Assembly (NCBI GenBank): GCA_024743195.1
Contig: JANSXE010000005.1
Location: forward strand, 186,001-250,000
Direction: 5' to 3'
Origin: Alphaproteobacteria bacterium
Lineage (GTDB): Bacteria; Pseudomonadota; Alphaproteobacteria; UBA8366; Aestuariispiraceae
DNA length: 64,000 bases
Both the position numbers and the translations under genes were made by a program. Shown piece by piece: positions 25,671 to 34,675 of the stretch (positions are counted from its first letter, which is position 1; each line of letters opens with the position of its first letter). Under the pieces are notes generated by a model. That model searched no databases. It was given only the letters and a program-made list of their open reading frames with translations, and was not told the origin of the DNA.

Positions 25671-26636
25671 ATGTCGGACCGTCTGCCCGAAGAGGGCGAG
25701 CGCCTCGCCCGGAATCTCGATTGGAACCTGCTGCGCACCTTCGTCGCCATCGTGCAGGAGGGCGGGATCACGGCGGCGGCCAACCGGTTGCTGCTCAAGC
25801 AGCCGACCGTCAGCAACGCACTGAAGCGGTTGGAGGACCGCTTGGGCAAGCGGCTGGTCGAGCGCGGGCCCAGCCATTTCCGCGTCACGGACGCCGGCCG
25901 GACGCTCTATCGCGAGGCGCTCGAGATACAAGGCACGATCGCGCGGCTGTCCGTCGCGGTGCGCGAGATCGAGGATGCGGTGCGCGGCCAGGTGACGGTC
26001 GGCATGGCGAGCCACGTGGTCTTCCCGCCGCTCGACGAGGCGCTGGGCCGCTTCAGCCGGCGCCATCCCCTGGTGCGATTCGAACTCAACGTCGCGACCA
26101 GCGCGGAGGTCGTCGGGTGGGTCCTGGAGAAGCGCGCAAGCTTCGGGCTCTGTCTGGTGCACGAGCGGCATCCCCGTCTCGACTACACCCATCTCTTCCG
26201 GGAGCGCTTCGGCTTCTTCTGCGGACCGGACCATCCGTTCTTCGGGCGGCGCGATCTGACGACGGACGATCTGCGGGGAGAGCCCTCGGTCTCCTTCGGC
26301 ACCGACCAGTTGAACGACGCGCTCAGACCCGTCGCTCTGGTGCGCGCGCAGATGGGGCTCGACGATACGATTCGGGCCACCTCGCCGCATCTGGAGGAGG
26401 TGCGCCGGCTGATCGTCGCCGGCGTCGGCATCGGGCCGCTGCCGATCCATGTCGTGTCCCGCGACGTGCGCGACGGCCTGCTGTGGCAACTGCCGCCCTA
26501 TCAGGAGCCGCCGGCGATCGACATCTACCTCGTGACCAACCCCAAGACCCGGCTGAACCGGGCGGAAGAAGGGCTGATCGCCTTGCTGCGGGAGCGGGTC
26601 GAGGCGCTGCCGATCGCGGCGCGCACCTATCCCTGA
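25671..26636 (+). CDS. LysR-family transcriptional regulator
   Basis: A 321-residue regulator with an N-terminal winged helix-turn-helix (LLRTFVAIVQEGGITAAANR, then KQPTVSNALKRLEDRLGKRL) and a C-terminal effector-binding domain (about 105-310). It is divergent from the Pot/aminotransferase/BKACE operon and so probably activates it in response to the imported compound or a breakdown product. Its 3' end overlaps the convergent fumarylacetoacetase-family gene by 10 bases. The ribosome-binding site before ATG 25671 is weak. Confidence 0.9.
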   Translation: MSDRLPEEGERLARNLDWNLLRTFVAIVQEGGITAAANRLLLKQPTVSNALKRLEDRLGKRLVERGPSHFRVTDAGRTLYREALEIQGTIARLSVAVREIEDAVRGQVTVGMASHVVFPPLDEALGRFSRRHPLVRFELNVATSAEVVGWVLEKRASFGLCLVHERHPRLDYTHLFRERFGFFCGPDHPFFGRRDLTTDDLRGEPSVSFGTDQLNDALRPVALVRAQMGLDDTIRATSPHLEEVRRLIVAGVGIGPLPIHVVSRDVRDGLLWQLPPYQEPPAIDIYLVTNPKTRLNRAEEGLIALLRERVEALPIAARTYP

Positions 26637-27343
26637 GCGTCTCGATCTCCGATATCGAGCGCGATCTCCGGCAGATCGCCGACGCCTCCGCGCACCGCGT
26701 CGCCCGGCTGCAGCGCGGCGACGCCCGCGGGCGTTCCGGTGAAGATCAGATCGCCGGGCTTCAGCGTCATCGAGCGGGAGACGATCGCGATGATCTCGGG
26801 CGCGTCCCAGATCAACTCCTCGACGCTGGCGTCCTGGCGCGTCTCGCCATTGACGGAGAGCCAGATGCGGGCCCGATCCACCGCGCCGGCGTCGCCGGCC
26901 TTCACGATCGGCGCGCAGGGCGCGGAGCGGTCGAACGCCTTTCCCCAGTCCCAGGGCCGACCCATCTTCTTCGCTTCCGCCTGCAGGTCGCGGCGGGTCA
27001 GGTCGATCCCGACGCAATAGCCGTAGATCAGCTCCCGCGCGCGCGCCTGCGGAACCTCCGCGCCTTCCGCCCCGATCGCGAGCACCAGTTCGATCTCGTG
27101 ATGCAGATCCTCGGTCTCCGGCGGGTAGGGGATCGCGGCCCCGGCGTCGGCGCCGGCGTCGAGAACGGCGTCGGCCGGCTTGGTGAAGAAGAAGGGCGGC
27201 TCCCGGTCCGGATCCTTGCCCATCTCGCGCGCATGGGCCGCGTAGTTGCGCCCGACGCAGAAGATCCGGCGCACCGGGAAGCGCGCGGTCTCGCCGGCGA
27301 CGGCGAGGGTGGGCTGCGGCGGAGCGGGGATGACCGTATCCAT
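26627..27343 (-). CDS. Fumarylacetoacetate hydrolase family protein (fumarylpyruvate hydrolase type)
   Basis: A 238-residue FAH-fold hydrolase: FCVGRNYAAHAREMG at the start, the metal ligands in TEDLHHEIELVLAIG (two acidic residues), YGYCVGIDLTRRDLQ with the third, and DLIFTGTPAGV near the end. The length and sequence match NagK-type fumarylpyruvate hydrolases, which split the ring-opened gentisate product to fumarate and pyruvate. It lies 44 bp after the gentisate dioxygenase on the same strand, which supports that role. No maleylpyruvate isomerase is in the operon, so it may act directly on maleylpyruvate or depend on an isomerase elsewhere. ATG 27343 is preferred over the longer frame from 27415. 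Confidence 0.87.
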   Translation of the reverse strand: MDTVIPAPPQPTLAVAGETARFPVRRIFCVGRNYAAHAREMGKDPDREPPFFFTKPADAVLDAGADAGAAIPYPPETEDLHHEIELVLAIGAEGAEVPQARARELIYGYCVGIDLTRRDLQAEAKKMGRPWDWGKAFDRSAPCAPIVKAGDAGAVDRARIWLSVNGETRQDASVEELIWDAPEIIAIVSRSMTLKPGDLIFTGTPAGVAALQPGDAVRGGVGDLPEIALDIGDRDAQG

Positions 27344-27387
27344 GGGAGCGTCGTTCCTTCTATTGAGCCCATTTATCGGGCGAAGCG

Positions 27388-28455
27388 TCAGGCGGCGCCG
27401 CGGTCCTCGCGCCACAGGCCGAGCGCCTCCTGCACCGGACGGTCGGAGAAACTGAAGAGCACCGCATCGTCAAGCGCTTCATGGCGCACGGGCGCCCAGC
27501 TCGGGACCACGAAGACGTCGCGCGGGCCCCAGTCAAGGATCGTCTCGCCGAGGATCGGCTCGCCGACGATCGTGCGCCCGCGTCCTTCGGTCGCGGTGAA
27601 GACGGTCGCGTCGGTCGATCGATAGGGTTCGGTCTCGCCCCCCTTCGGCAGCAGCTGCAGGCAGGCGGCCATGGTCGGCATCGCCCAGCCGCCGGTCGCC
27701 GGATTGACGTAGCGCAGCTTGATCCCATGGCAGGCGTCCCACTCCTCGGCCGCGCGCAGGCGCTCCAGCGTCTCGCGGCTGCGGGCGTAGGGGTAGCTGA
27801 AGACCGGGCTCGTGCGCGTCTCCCCCGCCTCCCAGTCGACCGGCAGCAGGCCCTGCCCGAAGCGGGCCAGATTGTCGCCCGTCGGCCGGCCGCGCGGGAA
27901 CTCGTCCGCGCCGTAGCCCTCGGCGAAGCTGGCGTCGAGGAACTGCACGAGCGGGATGTCGAGCCCGTCGAGCCAGATCATCGGGCGGTCGCTGTCGTTG
28001 CCGTGGTCGTGCCAGGCCCAGTTGGGGGTGATCACGAAATCGCCCGGCCGCATGATCGTCTTCTCGCCGTCGACCGCCGTGTGGGCGCCCTCCCCCTCCA
28101 TCACGAAACGCAGCGCCGTCTGGGTGTGGCGATGCGCCGGCGCGACCTCTCCCGGCAGCACGAGCTGCAGTCCGGCGTAGAGCGAGCGGGTGACGCGGGA
28201 TTGCCCCGGCAGCCCGGGGTTCTCCAGGATCAGCACCCGCCGCTCCGCCTCTTTCGCGGTGATCAGGCCGCCCGCCTCCATCAACAGCGCGCGCACCGCC
28301 TGGTAGCGCCACAGATGCGGCCGGATCGGGCTTTTCGGCTCGCGGCTCACCAACTCCGGGAAGCGGGTCCAGAGCGCCGCCAGCCCCTCCGGCGCCAGGC
28401 GCTCGTAATAGGCCCGGCGTTCGGGCGTCTCCTCCGGCGCGGTCTCGATGGACAT
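27388..28455 (-). CDS. Gentisate 1,2-dioxygenase
   Basis: A 355-residue bicupin Fe(II) dioxygenase that opens the ring of gentisate (2,5-dihydroxybenzoate) to maleylpyruvate. In the first cupin PAHRHTQTALRFVMEG gives H108 and H110, and NWAWHDHG gives H149, the iron ligands; RPHLWRYQ near residue 45 and the C-terminal cupin are as in known gentisate dioxygenases. ATG 28455 follows AGGAGG. It sits 47 bp after the aryl-CoA ligase gene, in an intergenic stretch made largely of a 15-bp repeat. Confidence 0.92.
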   Translation of the reverse strand: MSIETAPEETPERRAYYERLAPEGLAALWTRFPELVSREPKSPIRPHLWRYQAVRALLMEAGGLITAKEAERRVLILENPGLPGQSRVTRSLYAGLQLVLPGEVAPAHRHTQTALRFVMEGEGAHTAVDGEKTIMRPGDFVITPNWAWHDHGNDSDRPMIWLDGLDIPLVQFLDASFAEGYGADEFPRGRPTGDNLARFGQGLLPVDWEAGETRTSPVFSYPYARSRETLERLRAAEEWDACHGIKLRYVNPATGGWAMPTMAACLQLLPKGGETEPYRSTDATVFTATEGRGRTIVGEPILGETILDWGPRDVFVVPSWAPVRHEALDDAVLFSFSDRPVQEALGLWREDRGAA

Positions 28456-28470
28456 GGGGGAGCCTCCTTT

Positions 28471-28515
28471 CCTCAGCCTTCGGGTCCTCTGCCCTCGGGT
28501 CCTCAGCCTTCGGGC
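28471..28515. repeat. Three tandem 15-bp units at the end of the ligase gene
   Basis: CCTCAGCCTTCGGGT-type units at 28471-28485, 28486-28500 and 28501-28515. The third contains the stop codon and last residues of the CoA ligase, so the gene tail has been copied twice into the gap before the dioxygenase gene. The other two units lie between its stop codon and the AGGAGG of the next gene. Confidence 0.8.
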
Positions 28516-30122
28516 GGCAGCGCCTTCAGGCGCGCCCGGTCGATCTTGCCGGTGCCCGTCTTCGGCAGCGCGTCGAGATACGCGACGATGCGGGGATACT
28601 TGTACGGGACCAGCCGCTCCTTGACGAAGCTCTGCAGCGCCGCCGTCATGGCGTCGTCCGGGACCGCCCCGGGCGCAAGCGCCACATAGGCCTTCAGCGT
28701 CGTGCGGCGGTCCGGCAGCGCCACCGCCAGCACCGCGCATTCATGCACCTGCGGATGGTTGGCGAGCGCCAACTCGACCTCCAGCGGATAGACCCATTGG
28801 CCGGAGACCTTCACGAGATCGTCCGCGCGCCCCTTGAAGACGTAGAAGCCGTCTTCGTCCTCGACGAATCGGTCGCCGGTCACGATCCAGCCGTCGCGCA
28901 TGGTCTCGGCCGTCTTGTCCGGCCGGTTCCAATAGCAGGGCGCGTTGCTGTCGCCGCGCACCCACATGACGCCCTCCGCGCCGCGCGGGACCTCCGCGCC
29001 GTCCGCGCCGACCAGCTTGATCGCGTAGCCCGGAACCCGCCGGCCGGCGGACCCCAGCTTCTTGGCGTCGAGACGGTTCGAAAGATAGATGTGCAGCACC
29101 TCGGTCGAGCCCAGCCCCTCCAGGATCTCATGGCCGAAGCGCGTCTTCCAGGCCGCGAAAATCTCCTCCGACAGGATCTCGGCCGCGGAGACGCAGGTGC
29201 GTACGCTTGCGAAGTCGGCGCGCGCCGCCGCCTCGTGCTTGATCAAGGCGGTGTAGAGCGTGGGCAACGCGAAGAAGCGCGTCGGCCGGCGCGCGGCGAC
29301 CAGGTCGAAGATGCGCTCGGGCGTCGGGCGCTCGGGAAGCAGCAGCGTGGTCGCCCCGACCGCGAAGGGGAAGCTGGCCGAGTTCCCGAACCCGTAGGCG
29401 AAGAACAGCTTCGGGACGGAGAAGCAGACGTCCCCCGGGCCGAGCCCCAGGATCGGCTTGGCGTAGGCCTCCGCCGTATAGGCGATGTCGTGCTGCAGAT
29501 GGACGACGCCCTTCGGCCGGCCGGTCGAGCCGGAGGAGTACATCCAGAAGGCCATGTCGTCGCGCCCGGTGTCGGCGGGCGCCAGCGCCTCCGGCTGGCC
29601 GGCGATGAAGGCGTCCAGGCTCTCCGCCCCCTCGGCCCCTGCGCCGGCGGTCACGACGCGCCGGACGTCGAGGCCGGCCAGCGCCTCCACACCGAAGCGC
29701 GCGCGTTGGGCGGCGTCGCAAAAGACGACGCGCGCGTCCCCATCCTCCAGATAGAAGCGGATCAGATCGTCGGGAGAGAGCGTATTGATCAGCATCGGGG
29801 TGAAGCCCGCGCGGATCGCCCCGAAGACGACGGCCAGATGGTCGCCGTGATCCTCCATGAAGCACAGCACCCGATCCCCGCGCCGGAGGCCCAGCCCGAT
29901 CAGCGCGTTTCCGATCGCGCAGGCGCGCGCACAGAGCTGGCCGTAGGTGAAGTCGCCCGCGCTGCACAGGACCGCCGTCTTGTCCGCCAGCCCGCGATCC
30001 AGGTTGTCGAACAGGATCGACGAGGCGTTGTAGCGCTCCGGGCAGGCGAAGCCGATCTCGGCGGCCTCCCACCCGTCGCGGGGAACCGGGTCGACGAGCC
30101 TGTCGGACGGCGCCCGTGTCAC
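28503..30122 (-). CDS. Aryl-CoA ligase (benzoate/hydroxybenzoate-CoA ligase family)
   Basis: A 539-residue AMP-forming ligase. The phosphate loop MYSSGSTGRPKGVVH, the adenine-binding LEGLGSTEVLHIYLSN, the hinge region GWIVTGDRF and KGRADDLVKVSGQWVYP, and the C-terminal catalytic lysine in LPKTGTGKIDR are all present. The overall pattern, including PERYNASSILFDNL at the start, matches the benzoate-CoA ligase family. It begins with GTG at 30122 in a GTGA overlap with the monooxygenase gene, so the two are coupled. The likely substrate is a hydroxybenzoate such as salicylate, judged from the downstream gentisate genes. Confidence 0.88.
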   Translation of the reverse strand: MTRAPSDRLVDPVPRDGWEAAEIGFACPERYNASSILFDNLDRGLADKTAVLCSAGDFTYGQLCARACAIGNALIGLGLRRGDRVLCFMEDHGDHLAVVFGAIRAGFTPMLINTLSPDDLIRFYLEDGDARVVFCDAAQRARFGVEALAGLDVRRVVTAGAGAEGAESLDAFIAGQPEALAPADTGRDDMAFWMYSSGSTGRPKGVVHLQHDIAYTAEAYAKPILGLGPGDVCFSVPKLFFAYGFGNSASFPFAVGATTLLLPERPTPERIFDLVAARRPTRFFALPTLYTALIKHEAAARADFASVRTCVSAAEILSEEIFAAWKTRFGHEILEGLGSTEVLHIYLSNRLDAKKLGSAGRRVPGYAIKLVGADGAEVPRGAEGVMWVRGDSNAPCYWNRPDKTAETMRDGWIVTGDRFVEDEDGFYVFKGRADDLVKVSGQWVYPLEVELALANHPQVHECAVLAVALPDRRTTLKAYVALAPGAVPDDAMTAALQSFVKERLVPYKYPRIVAYLDALPKTGTGKIDRARLKALPPEG

Positions 30123-31249
30123 GCCTCGGCCCCCGCGTGCGCGCGATAGGCGGAGACGAAGCCCGGCGCCAGCTTGGCCAGACGATCCGGATCGACGCGC
30201 CCGCTGCGGCAGATATAGGACCAGGCGAAGGCGTAGGGCGCCAACTCCATATGCGCCGGGAAATCCTCGTACCAGGCGGCCGAGGCGTCGGCGGCGGCCA
30301 CCAGCTTCTCCACCGCCGGGCGGCGGCGCGCCTCGAACAGCGCGAGCGCGGCCGCGACATCCTCCCCCGCCTCCGCCAGCGCGGCGTCGAGCGCGATGGC
30401 GTCCTCGAGCGCAAGCCGGGTGCCGGAGCCGATGGAGAAATGCGCGGTCCGCAGCGCGTCGCCGATCAACACCGCGTTCCCGACCGACCAGCGCGCGTTC
30501 TTGAGCTTCGGAAAGCGCCGCCAGTGGGATTTGTTGCACAGCAGCGGCCGGCCCTGCAGAACCTCGGCGAAGATTTCCCCGCACAGCGCGGCGGAGCGAT
30601 CCTCCCCCATCTCCTCGAACCCGTAGGCGGCGAAGGTGGTCGGATCGGCCTCGACGATGAAGGTGCTGTGCGTCGGCGAAAACCGGTAATGATGCGCGTT
30701 GAAGGTCCCGCGCGCCGTCCGAATGAAGGTCTGGGTCAGCGCGTCGAACGGCCGGTCGACCCCGAACCAGGCGAAGCGGTTGGCGAGCTCCTCCACCGTC
30801 GTTCCGAAGTCCCGCGCCGCCCGCACGCTGGAGTTCACGCCATCCGCGCCGACGATCAGATCGGCCCCGTCGAAGAGCGCCTCTCCCTCGAACCGCGCCT
30901 CATAGCGCGGGACGACGCCGACCGTCTCGAGCCGTCGCTCCAGAAGCTCCAACAGCCGGCGCCGGCCGATTGCGGCGAAGCCGATCCCGTCGACCCTCAC
31001 CGTCTCGCCGGCGTGGTTGAGCGTCAGGTCGCGCCAGCGCTCCATCTCCGGCGCGATCAGATCGTGCGTCTCCGGATCGTCGTCCTTCAGGAAGCCGAGC
31101 GCCTGATCGGAGAAGACGACGCCAAACCCGAAGGTGGCGCCCTTGCGATTCTGCTCCACCAGCTCGATCGCATGCCCGGCCGACCGGCGCGCCAGCAGAT
31201 AGGCGAGATAGAGCCCCGCCGGGCCGCCGCCGACGATGCGGATGCGCAT
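30119..31249 (-). CDS. FAD-dependent aromatic monooxygenase, salicylyl-CoA 5-hydroxylase type
   Basis: A 376-residue flavoprotein hydroxylase: FAD-binding MRIRIVGGGPAGLYLAYLLA at the start, LIVGADGVNSSVRAA (the DG motif) and VLIGDALRTAHFSIGSGTRL (the GD motif). The KGATFGFGVVFSDQALGFL and AHFSIGSGTRLALEDAI wording resembles the monooxygenase half of salicylyl-CoA 5-hydroxylase and 2-aminobenzoyl-CoA monooxygenase, which in some organisms is fused to an old-yellow-enzyme domain absent here. With the CoA ligase it would make gentisyl-CoA. It is the first gene of the leftward operon and diverges from the IclR regulator. Confidence 0.82.
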   Translation of the reverse strand: MRIRIVGGGPAGLYLAYLLARRSAGHAIELVEQNRKGATFGFGVVFSDQALGFLKDDDPETHDLIAPEMERWRDLTLNHAGETVRVDGIGFAAIGRRRLLELLERRLETVGVVPRYEARFEGEALFDGADLIVGADGVNSSVRAARDFGTTVEELANRFAWFGVDRPFDALTQTFIRTARGTFNAHHYRFSPTHSTFIVEADPTTFAAYGFEEMGEDRSAALCGEIFAEVLQGRPLLCNKSHWRRFPKLKNARWSVGNAVLIGDALRTAHFSIGSGTRLALEDAIALDAALAEAGEDVAAALALFEARRRPAVEKLVAAADASAAWYEDFPAHMELAPYAFAWSYICRSGRVDPDRLAKLAPGFVSAYRAHAGAEA

Positions 31250-31306
31250 GACGGCGCCTCCTCCCTGTACGCCGCCGGTCGCGTCCCGCGGCGATTGTCA
31301 TCGATT

Positions 31307-31341
31307 TCTTATTGTGCAAAGCTTTTCTCATTATGCAAAAC
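31307..31341. promoter_or_regulatory. Direct repeats in the IclR/monooxygenase promoter region
   Basis: TCTTATTGTGCAAAGC (31307-31322) and TCTCATTATGCAAAAC (31326-31341) match at 12 of 16 positions with a 19-bp period, about two helical turns. They lie in the only AT-rich part of the 106-bp gap between the divergent genes and are the best candidates for the IclR operator. Confidence 0.5.
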
Positions 31342-31355
31342 GAGTCAATGGATCG

Positions 31356-32129
31356 ATGACCGCGCCGGAGCGACGCCCGGATCCAGACGGCGCGCGCCGC
31401 GGTCTGCAGTCGGTTCACACGGCGGTCGAGGTCTTGCAGGCCCTGGTGCGCGGCCGGGGGCCGATGACCCTGGGCGAAGTCGCCGAGGCCTCGGGCCTGA
31501 GCGCCAGCAAGGCGCACCGCTATCTGGCGAGCTTCACCGCCAAGGGGCTGGTGGTGCAGCACGGCCGCAGCGGCGCCTATGCGCTGGGCCGGCTCGCGGT
31601 GGATATCGGGCTCGCCGCGCTGGGTCGGATGAGTTTGGTCAACGCCGCGGCGGACGGGCTGCCGGAGCTGTCGGCCAAGACGGGAGCGACCGCGCTCCTG
31701 TCGGTCTGGGGCCCGGACGGCGCGACGATCGTTCGGATCGAGCGCTCGGAGCGGCTGGTCGCCACCGCTCTGTCGCTGGGCGCGCGGCTTCCGCTCCTCA
31801 ACTCCGCCACCGGCCATGTCTTTCTGGCGCATCTGCCGGAGCGGGTCGCGGCGGCCGAGCTGCGGCGCGAGGCGCGGACCGCGCCGGTCGGCCGGGAGCG
31901 GCCGGAGGCGATCCGGGCCCGCGTCCGCGCCGCCGGCTTCGCCAGCGTCGACGGCCAGTTCATCCCGGGCCTCGCGGCGATCGCGGCGCCGGTGCTGGAC
32001 GCGCAGGGCTGGCCGGAGGCCGCGGTCTCGCTGATCGCGACCGACGCTTCGCTGACCGACGCGTCGGGCGCCGCCGTCGCCGCGCTCACGGACTTCGCAC
32101 GCGCCGTCGGGACGGCGCCGTGCGGCTGA
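31356..32129 (+). CDS. IclR-family transcriptional regulator
   Basis: A 257-residue regulator: winged helix-turn-helix near residues 20-75 (GPMTLGEVAEASGLSASKAH, RYLASFTAKGLV) and a C-terminal effector-binding domain (IERSERLVATALSLGARLPL, SATGHVFLAHLP). ATG 31356 is chosen because the in-frame ATG at 31236 would run through the promoter region. IclR proteins often control aromatic breakdown; divergent placement makes the gentisate operon its probable target. Its end lies four bases from the convergent methionine synthase gene. Confidence 0.88.
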   Translation: MTAPERRPDPDGARRGLQSVHTAVEVLQALVRGRGPMTLGEVAEASGLSASKAHRYLASFTAKGLVVQHGRSGAYALGRLAVDIGLAALGRMSLVNAAADGLPELSAKTGATALLSVWGPDGATIVRIERSERLVATALSLGARLPLLNSATGHVFLAHLPERVAAAELRREARTAPVGRERPEAIRARVRAAGFASVDGQFIPGLAAIAAPVLDAQGWPEAAVSLIATDASLTDASGAAVAALTDFARAVGTAPCG

Positions 32130-32133
32130 CGGC

Positions 32134-33201
32134 TCAGAGGCTCTTCGCCGCCTCGACCATCACCTTCAGCTTGGCGCGCGCCAGATCGCGGGTCAGGTGC
32201 CCGAGCCCGCAATCCGGGGCCGCGACCAGCCGGTCCCGATCGAGATGGTCGAGCGCCTTCGCCAGACGCTCGCGCACCCCCTCCACCGTCTCGACCTCGC
32301 TCCTGGCGATGGCGAGGCAGCCGAAGACCACCGTCTTGCGCCCGAACCGGTCGAGCAGCGAGAGATCGTTGTGGCGGTGCGCGTCCTCGATCGAGACCTG
32401 ATCGACGCCGTCGAGCGCGTCGAGCGCGTCCGCCAGCCGGAAATAGCTCTGCGGATCGGCCTTCTTATAGTCCGTCTGGTCGAGATAGTTCGGATAGCCG
32501 CAACAGATGTGGACGACCCGCGTCACCTCGGGACCGACGCCGTGGAAACAGCGCTCCAGCGTCTCCATCCCGAAGGCCAGCGCCTCGTCGACCTTGCGGG
32601 CGAACAGCGGCTCGTCGATCTGGATGACCCGCGCCCCGTCCTCGGCGAGCGCGCGCACCTCCGCATTCAGCGCATCGGCCAGATCGCGCGCCAAGGCGGC
32701 CGGGTCGCCGTAATGCGCGTCGGCCGTGGTGTCGGCGATGGTGATCGGCCCCGGGATCGTGGTCTTGACCGGCCGGTCGGTGAAAGCCTGGGCGGCGCGC
32801 CAGTCGTGCACCAGGAAGCCGGTCTCGCGCGCCGCGATGGGGCCTCGGATGGTGGGCAGCTCCGTCTCATAGGCGCCGTCGCGCAGCACGCGGTTGGTCA
32901 GGGTGTCGAAGTCGAAGCCGGACAGGTGGCGGCAGTGATAATGGATGTAGTTCTCGCGCCGCACCTCGCCGTCCGTGGGGATGTCGATTCCGGCCTCGAT
33001 CTGGTCGTCGATCACCTCCTGCGCGGCGCGGCGGAACAGCGCCTCCGCCTCCTCGCCGGCCCGCGCGAGGCCCTCCTCATAGGCGCGGGTCGCACTGGCC
33101 GTGCTCATCCCGTCGCGGGTGTTGAACCAATCGGCGACGGGAACGTAGTCGGGCTTCGGATAGGCGCCGATGGCGGTGGTGGGGATCGAACGGTCGGGCA
33201 T
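32134..33201 (-). CDS. MetE C-terminal-like methionine synthase family protein
   Basis: A 355-residue protein corresponding to the catalytic C-terminal half of cobalamin-independent methionine synthase, without the N-terminal half of MetE. Zinc-binding residues are visible as VVHICCGYPNY (His and Cys) and AAPDCGLGHL (late Cys), and QIDEPLFA is the conserved acidic site. Such short core-MetE proteins may use methyl donors other than methyl-folate polyglutamate; others may have unrelated roles. It stands alone between the gentisate regulator and the arsenic operon; 47 bp upstream is the end of the arsenite transporter gene on the same strand. Confidence 0.83.
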   Translation of the reverse strand: MPDRSIPTTAIGAYPKPDYVPVADWFNTRDGMSTASATRAYEEGLARAGEEAEALFRRAAQEVIDDQIEAGIDIPTDGEVRRENYIHYHCRHLSGFDFDTLTNRVLRDGAYETELPTIRGPIAARETGFLVHDWRAAQAFTDRPVKTTIPGPITIADTTADAHYGDPAALARDLADALNAEVRALAEDGARVIQIDEPLFARKVDEALAFGMETLERCFHGVGPEVTRVVHICCGYPNYLDQTDYKKADPQSYFRLADALDALDGVDQVSIEDAHRHNDLSLLDRFGRKTVVFGCLAIARSEVETVEGVRERLAKALDHLDRDRLVAAPDCGLGHLTRDLARAKLKVMVEAAKSL

Positions 33202-33248
33202 GCTTGGGCTCCCTGGAGAACGCGCCGACCGGCATCATAGGCCCGCGG

Positions 33249-34313
33249 TCAGTCGGCGGGAAAGAACCGACGCGTGCGGTTGGCCAAGGCGACGAGGGAG
33301 AGCATCACCGGCACCTCCACCAGCACGCCCACGACCGTCGCCAGCGCCGCCCCGGAATTGAGGCCGAACAGGCTGATCGCGACCGCGACGGCGAGCTCGA
33401 AGAAGTTGGACGTCCCGATCAGCGCGCAGGGCGCCGCCACCTTGTGCGGCACGCGCCAGACCCAGGCGGCCAGATAGGCGATCGCAAAGATCCCGTAGGC
33501 CTGCACCAGAAGCGGCGCGGCGATCAGCGCGATCACCGTCGGCCGCTCCAGGATCACCCCGCCCTGGAAGCCGAACAGCAGCGTCACCGTCGCAAGCAGC
33601 CCCATCGCCGACCAGGGCTTGAGCCGCGCGGTGAAGCGGTCCACCGCGGCCGCGTCGCCGCCGGCGCGCCGGACGATCCGCCGCCGGGTCGCGATCCCGG
33701 CCAGGAGCGGGATCACCACATAGAGCCCGACCGACAGCAGCAGCGTCTCCCACGGCACGCTCAGATCGGTGACGCCCAAGAGGAAGGCGACGATCGGCGC
33801 GAAGGCGAAGACCATCACCACGTCGTTGATCGACACCTGCACCAACGTGTAGGCGGGATCGCCCTTGGTGAGCTGCGCCCAGACGAAGACCATGGCCGTG
33901 CAGGGCGCGGCGCCGAGCAGGATCAGGCCGGCGATGTATTGCTGCGCGTCGGCCGGCGCGATCCAGTCGGCGAACAGCCCCTCGAAGAACAGCACGCCCA
34001 GGGCCGCCATGCTGAAGGGCTTGATGAGCCAGTTGACCGCCAGCGTGATGACGAGGCCCTTCGGCTTCTCCCCGATATGGGCGAGGCTCGCGAAATCCAC
34101 CGACACCATCATCGGATAGACCATCGCCCAGATCAGCACGGCGACGACGAGATTGACCTGCGCCACCTCCAGCGCGGCCAGCGCCTGGAACAGGCCGGGC
34201 GCCAAGGCGCCGAGCGCGAGCCCCAAGGCGATGGCCCCCGCGACCCAGAGGGAGAGCCCCCGCTCGAACCGCCCCATCGCCGGGGCGTCGGCCTTCGCAT
34301 CGACTGCGCTCAT
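33249..34313 (-). CDS. acr3: Arsenite efflux transporter ACR3
   Basis: A 354-residue inner-membrane carrier with ten predicted membrane segments. [20 protein letters not shown] carries the conserved cysteine C138 essential in ACR3 transporters, and [15 protein letters not shown] near the end contains the conserved Glu. It exports arsenite (and possibly antimonite) by ion exchange. It is the last gene of the arsenic operon, overlapping the inner arsR by ATGA. Confidence 0.92.
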   Translation of the reverse strand: MSAVDAKADAPAMGRFERGLSLWVAGAIALGLALGALAPGLFQALAALEVAQVNLVVAVLIWAMVYPMMVSVDFASLAHIGEKPKGLVITLAVNWLIKPFSMAALGVLFFEGLFADWIAPADAQQYIAGLILLGAAPCTAMVFVWAQLTKGDPAYTLVQVSINDVVMVFAFAPIVAFLLGVTDLSVPWETLLLSVGLYVVIPLLAGIATRRRIVRRAGGDAAAVDRFTARLKPWSAMGLLATVTLLFGFQGGVILERPTVIALIAAPLLVQAYGIFAIAYLAAWVWRVPHKVAAPCALIGTSNFFELAVAVAISLFGLNSGAALATVVGVLVEVPVMLSLVALANRTRRFFPAD

Positions 34314-34675
34314 CCGCGCTTCTCCTCATCGCCGGGCCAGGGCCCGCACAGCTCGGGCCGGCCGCCGCAACAATCCTCCAGCAGGAATGCGAGCAACCCG
34401 CTCACCCCCTCCAGGTCGGCGGCGTAGAGTATCTCCCGCCCCGCCCGCCGACGCGCGATCAGCCCCGCCCGCACCAACCGGTCGAGATGCGGCGACAGCG
34501 CGTTCTCGCGCACGCCGAGCGCGACCGCAATCCGGCCGGCCGGCAGCGCCTCAGGCGCGCGCGCGACCAGAAGGCGCACCGCCGCCAGCCGCGTCTCGTG
34601 GCCGAGCGCGCCAAGCCGCTCGAGCGCGGCCGCGTCGCGCTCTCCAAGCGGCGCGAGCGTCGCCTCATTCGCCAT
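34310..34675 (-). CDS. arsR: ArsR-family arsenite-responsive repressor (inner copy)
   Basis: A 121-residue winged-helix repressor: [13 protein letters not shown], then the recognition segment [21 protein letters not shown]. Arsenite is probably bound by the C-terminal cysteines C102, C103 and C110 in [12 protein letters not shown]; this places the site at the C-terminus, unlike the helix-alpha3 CVC site of the E. coli protein. It lies in the middle of the operon, overlapping arsJ by 11 bases and acr3 by 4, with no evident promoter of its own. The ending is closely similar to that of the first ArsR at 37466-37816, so the two may bind the same operator. Confidence 0.9.
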   Translation of the reverse strand: MANEATLAPLGERDAAALERLGALGHETRLAAVRLLVARAPEALPAGRIAVALGVRENALSPHLDRLVRAGLIARRRAGREILYAADLEGVSGLLAFLLEDCCGGRPELCGPWPGDEEKRG

